Shown here in pieces: positions 63,144 to 64,000 of a DNA stretch of 64,000 nt. Source of the stretch: Nocardioides acrostichi (GTDB taxonomy: Bacteria > Actinomycetota > Actinomycetes > Propionibacteriales > Nocardioidaceae). Numbering within the stretch: the first letter of the stretch is position 1; every line of letters begins with the position of its first letter. Where the stretch lies: assembly GCF_015319165.1 (NCBI RefSeq), contig NZ_JADIVZ010000017.1, positions 17,764 to 81,763 of the forward strand. The letters run 5' to 3'. Below the pieces are notes generated by a model, which ran no database searches, had not been told where the DNA came from, and saw only the letters and a list, made by a program, of their open reading frames with translations. The translations under genes were made by a program, and so were the position numbers.

Positions 63144-63923
63144 GTGAGTAGTCGCCCAGACCTAGCTCTGCTGGAGGGCCTTGTCCCCGGATGGTCCGCG
63201 GAACAGATTGCAGCCCTCGATCAGTGGCGGCAAGGGGATCTGCTGCCCTGCCCGCCGGTGGCATGGTCAACGACCGCGGCGTCCGTGGACCCAGTGACAG
63301 GGCAGCCGACTCCCAGCGGCGGAATCGTTCCGTGGCCTGGCGAACTCCCGAAATACGTCATCATCACCACCCAGACGTGTGACATCGGGGGCAAGCCGCC
63401 CGGTGCGCGACAGCCGTTCGTCCAGGTCTCCCCGGTCGTCAAGGTCGCGGACGCCACCAAAGAGCACTGGAGGGAGTTGACCACCGGTATCTTGGCCGAC
63501 CGAGTTGGACTCACGGGAAAGACGCTGCGCACCAAGTGGGCGGTGGATCTGCGGATCGGCTTCCCTCTCAGCAAGGCGGCATTGCTCGAGGTCTCACCCA
63601 CGCGCGGGTTCGCCAGTGCTGCGGAAGCTGTCGAGTTTGGGGAACACCTGGCCAGACGCGCCGGTAGGCCAGCCCTGCACGACTTTCTCATCGACGTTGT
63701 CCGGGTCGAGATCGACTCTGCTATCCGAGCGTCCCTGAAGAAGGACACTGGCTGGTGGTCGAAGGTGGACGAGGTGCGGCTGCTTATCGAGGGCGATGTT
63801 CTCGAACCGAGAAAGGTCTCGATCCTCGTACTCACAAAGAGCGTCCTCCAGCCCGAAGAACATGATCGATGGGGGAGGAGTCCCGTGGAGTGGTGGGGTT
63901 TGAGGACCGGCGTGGTGGCGTGA
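63144..63923 (+). CDS. Unknown protein with TQTCD motif, third gene of the TIGR04255 operon
   Basis: It is 259 aa from GTG 63144, seven bases after the previous stop. It begins SSRPDLALLEGLVPGWSAEQ, then WRQGDLLPCPPVAW, and has the conserved-looking core KYVIITTQTCDIGG followed by RQPFVQVSPVVKV. The second half is alpha/beta with ALHDFLIDVVRVEIDSAIRA. Proteins with a QGD segment followed by ...S/T-x-x-CD recur in accessory regions, but I know no function. The last 20 residues (after LQPEEHDRW) may be altered by an insertion that seems to begin nearby. Confidence 0.6.
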   Translation: MSSRPDLALLEGLVPGWSAEQIAALDQWRQGDLLPCPPVAWSTTAASVDPVTGQPTPSGGIVPWPGELPKYVIITTQTCDIGGKPPGARQPFVQVSPVVKVADATKEHWRELTTGILADRVGLTGKTLRTKWAVDLRIGFPLSKAALLEVSPTRGFASAAEAVEFGEHLARRAGRPALHDFLIDVVRVEIDSAIRASLKKDTGWWSKVDEVRLLIEGDVLEPRKVSILVLTKSVLQPEEHDRWGRSPVEWWGLRTGVVA

Positions 63924-63990
63924 AGTAGGCGGCCATCGGCGGAATCTTCGGTGTGAAACGACCAAGTCACGCACTGAAGGAGAACCACCG
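63924..63990 (+). mobile_element. Possible left end of an IS256-like element
   Basis: The 67 bases between the TQTCD gene and the last ATG include GAATCTTCGGTGTGAAACGACC, kept short here as 20-base core ATCTTCGGTGTGAAACGACC. This resembles the terminal inverted repeats of actinobacterial IS256-type elements (such as IS1081, with CCTTCGAAACGACCA). The match is from memory and partial, and the right end is outside the window. The true left boundary could lie inside the preceding gene. Confidence 0.3.
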
Positions 63991-64000
63991 ATGGCCTTGT
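63991..64000 (+). CDS. Start of a gene running off the right edge
   Basis: ATGGCCTTGT (Met-Ala-Leu) is preceded at good spacing by AAGGAGA (63978-63984). If the upstream repeat is an IS end, this would be its transposase; only three codons are seen. Confidence 0.45.

Noticed and set aside
56264..64000. A complete prophage to the right of tRNA-Leu
   Set aside because: Only repressor, excisionase-like and broken integrase genes are visible; there are no structural, packaging or lysis genes in the window.

Overview
The window is a chromosomal replication-origin region from a high-GC actinobacterium. The gene set and order (ino1-padR-ponA; murJ-sigM-trxBA; parBA-rsmG-jag-yidC-yidD-rnpA-rpmH-dnaA-dnaN-gnd-recF-gyrB-gyrA; crgA; pknB-pknA-pbpA-ftsW-pstP-fhaB-fhaA-tRNA-Leu) match the Mycobacterium/Streptomyces oriC neighbourhood. 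The DLW-39 peptide, the DUF6049 protein, the short FhaA and the lineage-style 22-bp repeats suggest Propionibacteriales (Nocardioides/Aeromicrobium-like). The genus is inference only.

Layout. 1-5.1 kb: cell-wall and inositol genes (GT87-like membrane protein, class A PBP, PadR regulator, myo-inositol-phosphate synthase). 5.3-8.5 kb: a MerR-PP2C fusion, an SRPBCC protein and the CCA-adding enzyme. 8.6-17.5 kb: a rightward cell-envelope and redox block (DUF6049, MurJ flippase, a separate membrane pseudokinase, a SigM-type ECF sigma factor with a probable anti-sigma factor, thioredoxin reductase and thioredoxin behind a SigR/SigH-like promoter). 17.5-20.4 kb: GNAT, PLP aminotransferase, acyltransferase. 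20.6-25.8 kb: the leftward parB-to-rpmH block with two parS sites. 25.8-28.2 kb: oriC on both sides of dnaA. 28.2-38.3 kb: dnaN, gnd, recF, DUF721, gyrB, gyrA, DUF3566, tRNA-Ile, DLW-39, tRNA-Ala. 38.4-46.2 kb: SDR, FadR-type regulator with hydroxylase, lipoprotein, SURF1, DUF3817, helical-repeat protein, cyclophilin, rhomboid, and a CrgA whose domain appears duplicated. 46.2-56.4 kb: DUF881 and the Ser/Thr phosphorylation/cell-division operon, ending at tRNA-Leu.

From tRNA-Leu (56.35 kb) to the right edge the DNA is accessory. It holds two orphan genes, a beheaded DUF1508 gene, an IS1634-type insertion sequence, a tyrosine integrase cut off by that IS before its catalytic tyrosine, an XRE repressor and excisionase-like pair sharing one operator, and a three-gene operon (TIGR04255 protein, helix-turn-helix protein, unknown protein with a TQTCD motif). 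The operon is followed by what looks like the start of another IS. It is the best candidate here for an undescribed system.

The core genes act together. ParAB/parS, DnaA/oriC, gyrase and DnaN/RecF handle replication and segregation. PknA/B, PstP, FhaA/B, PbpA, FtsW, MurJ, the pseudokinase, CrgA and PonA form a phosphorylation-controlled wall-growth module. Many starts are coupled by GTGA/ATGA overlaps, and many other genes have a -10-like hexamer 6-7 bases before the start codon, suggesting leaderless mRNAs.
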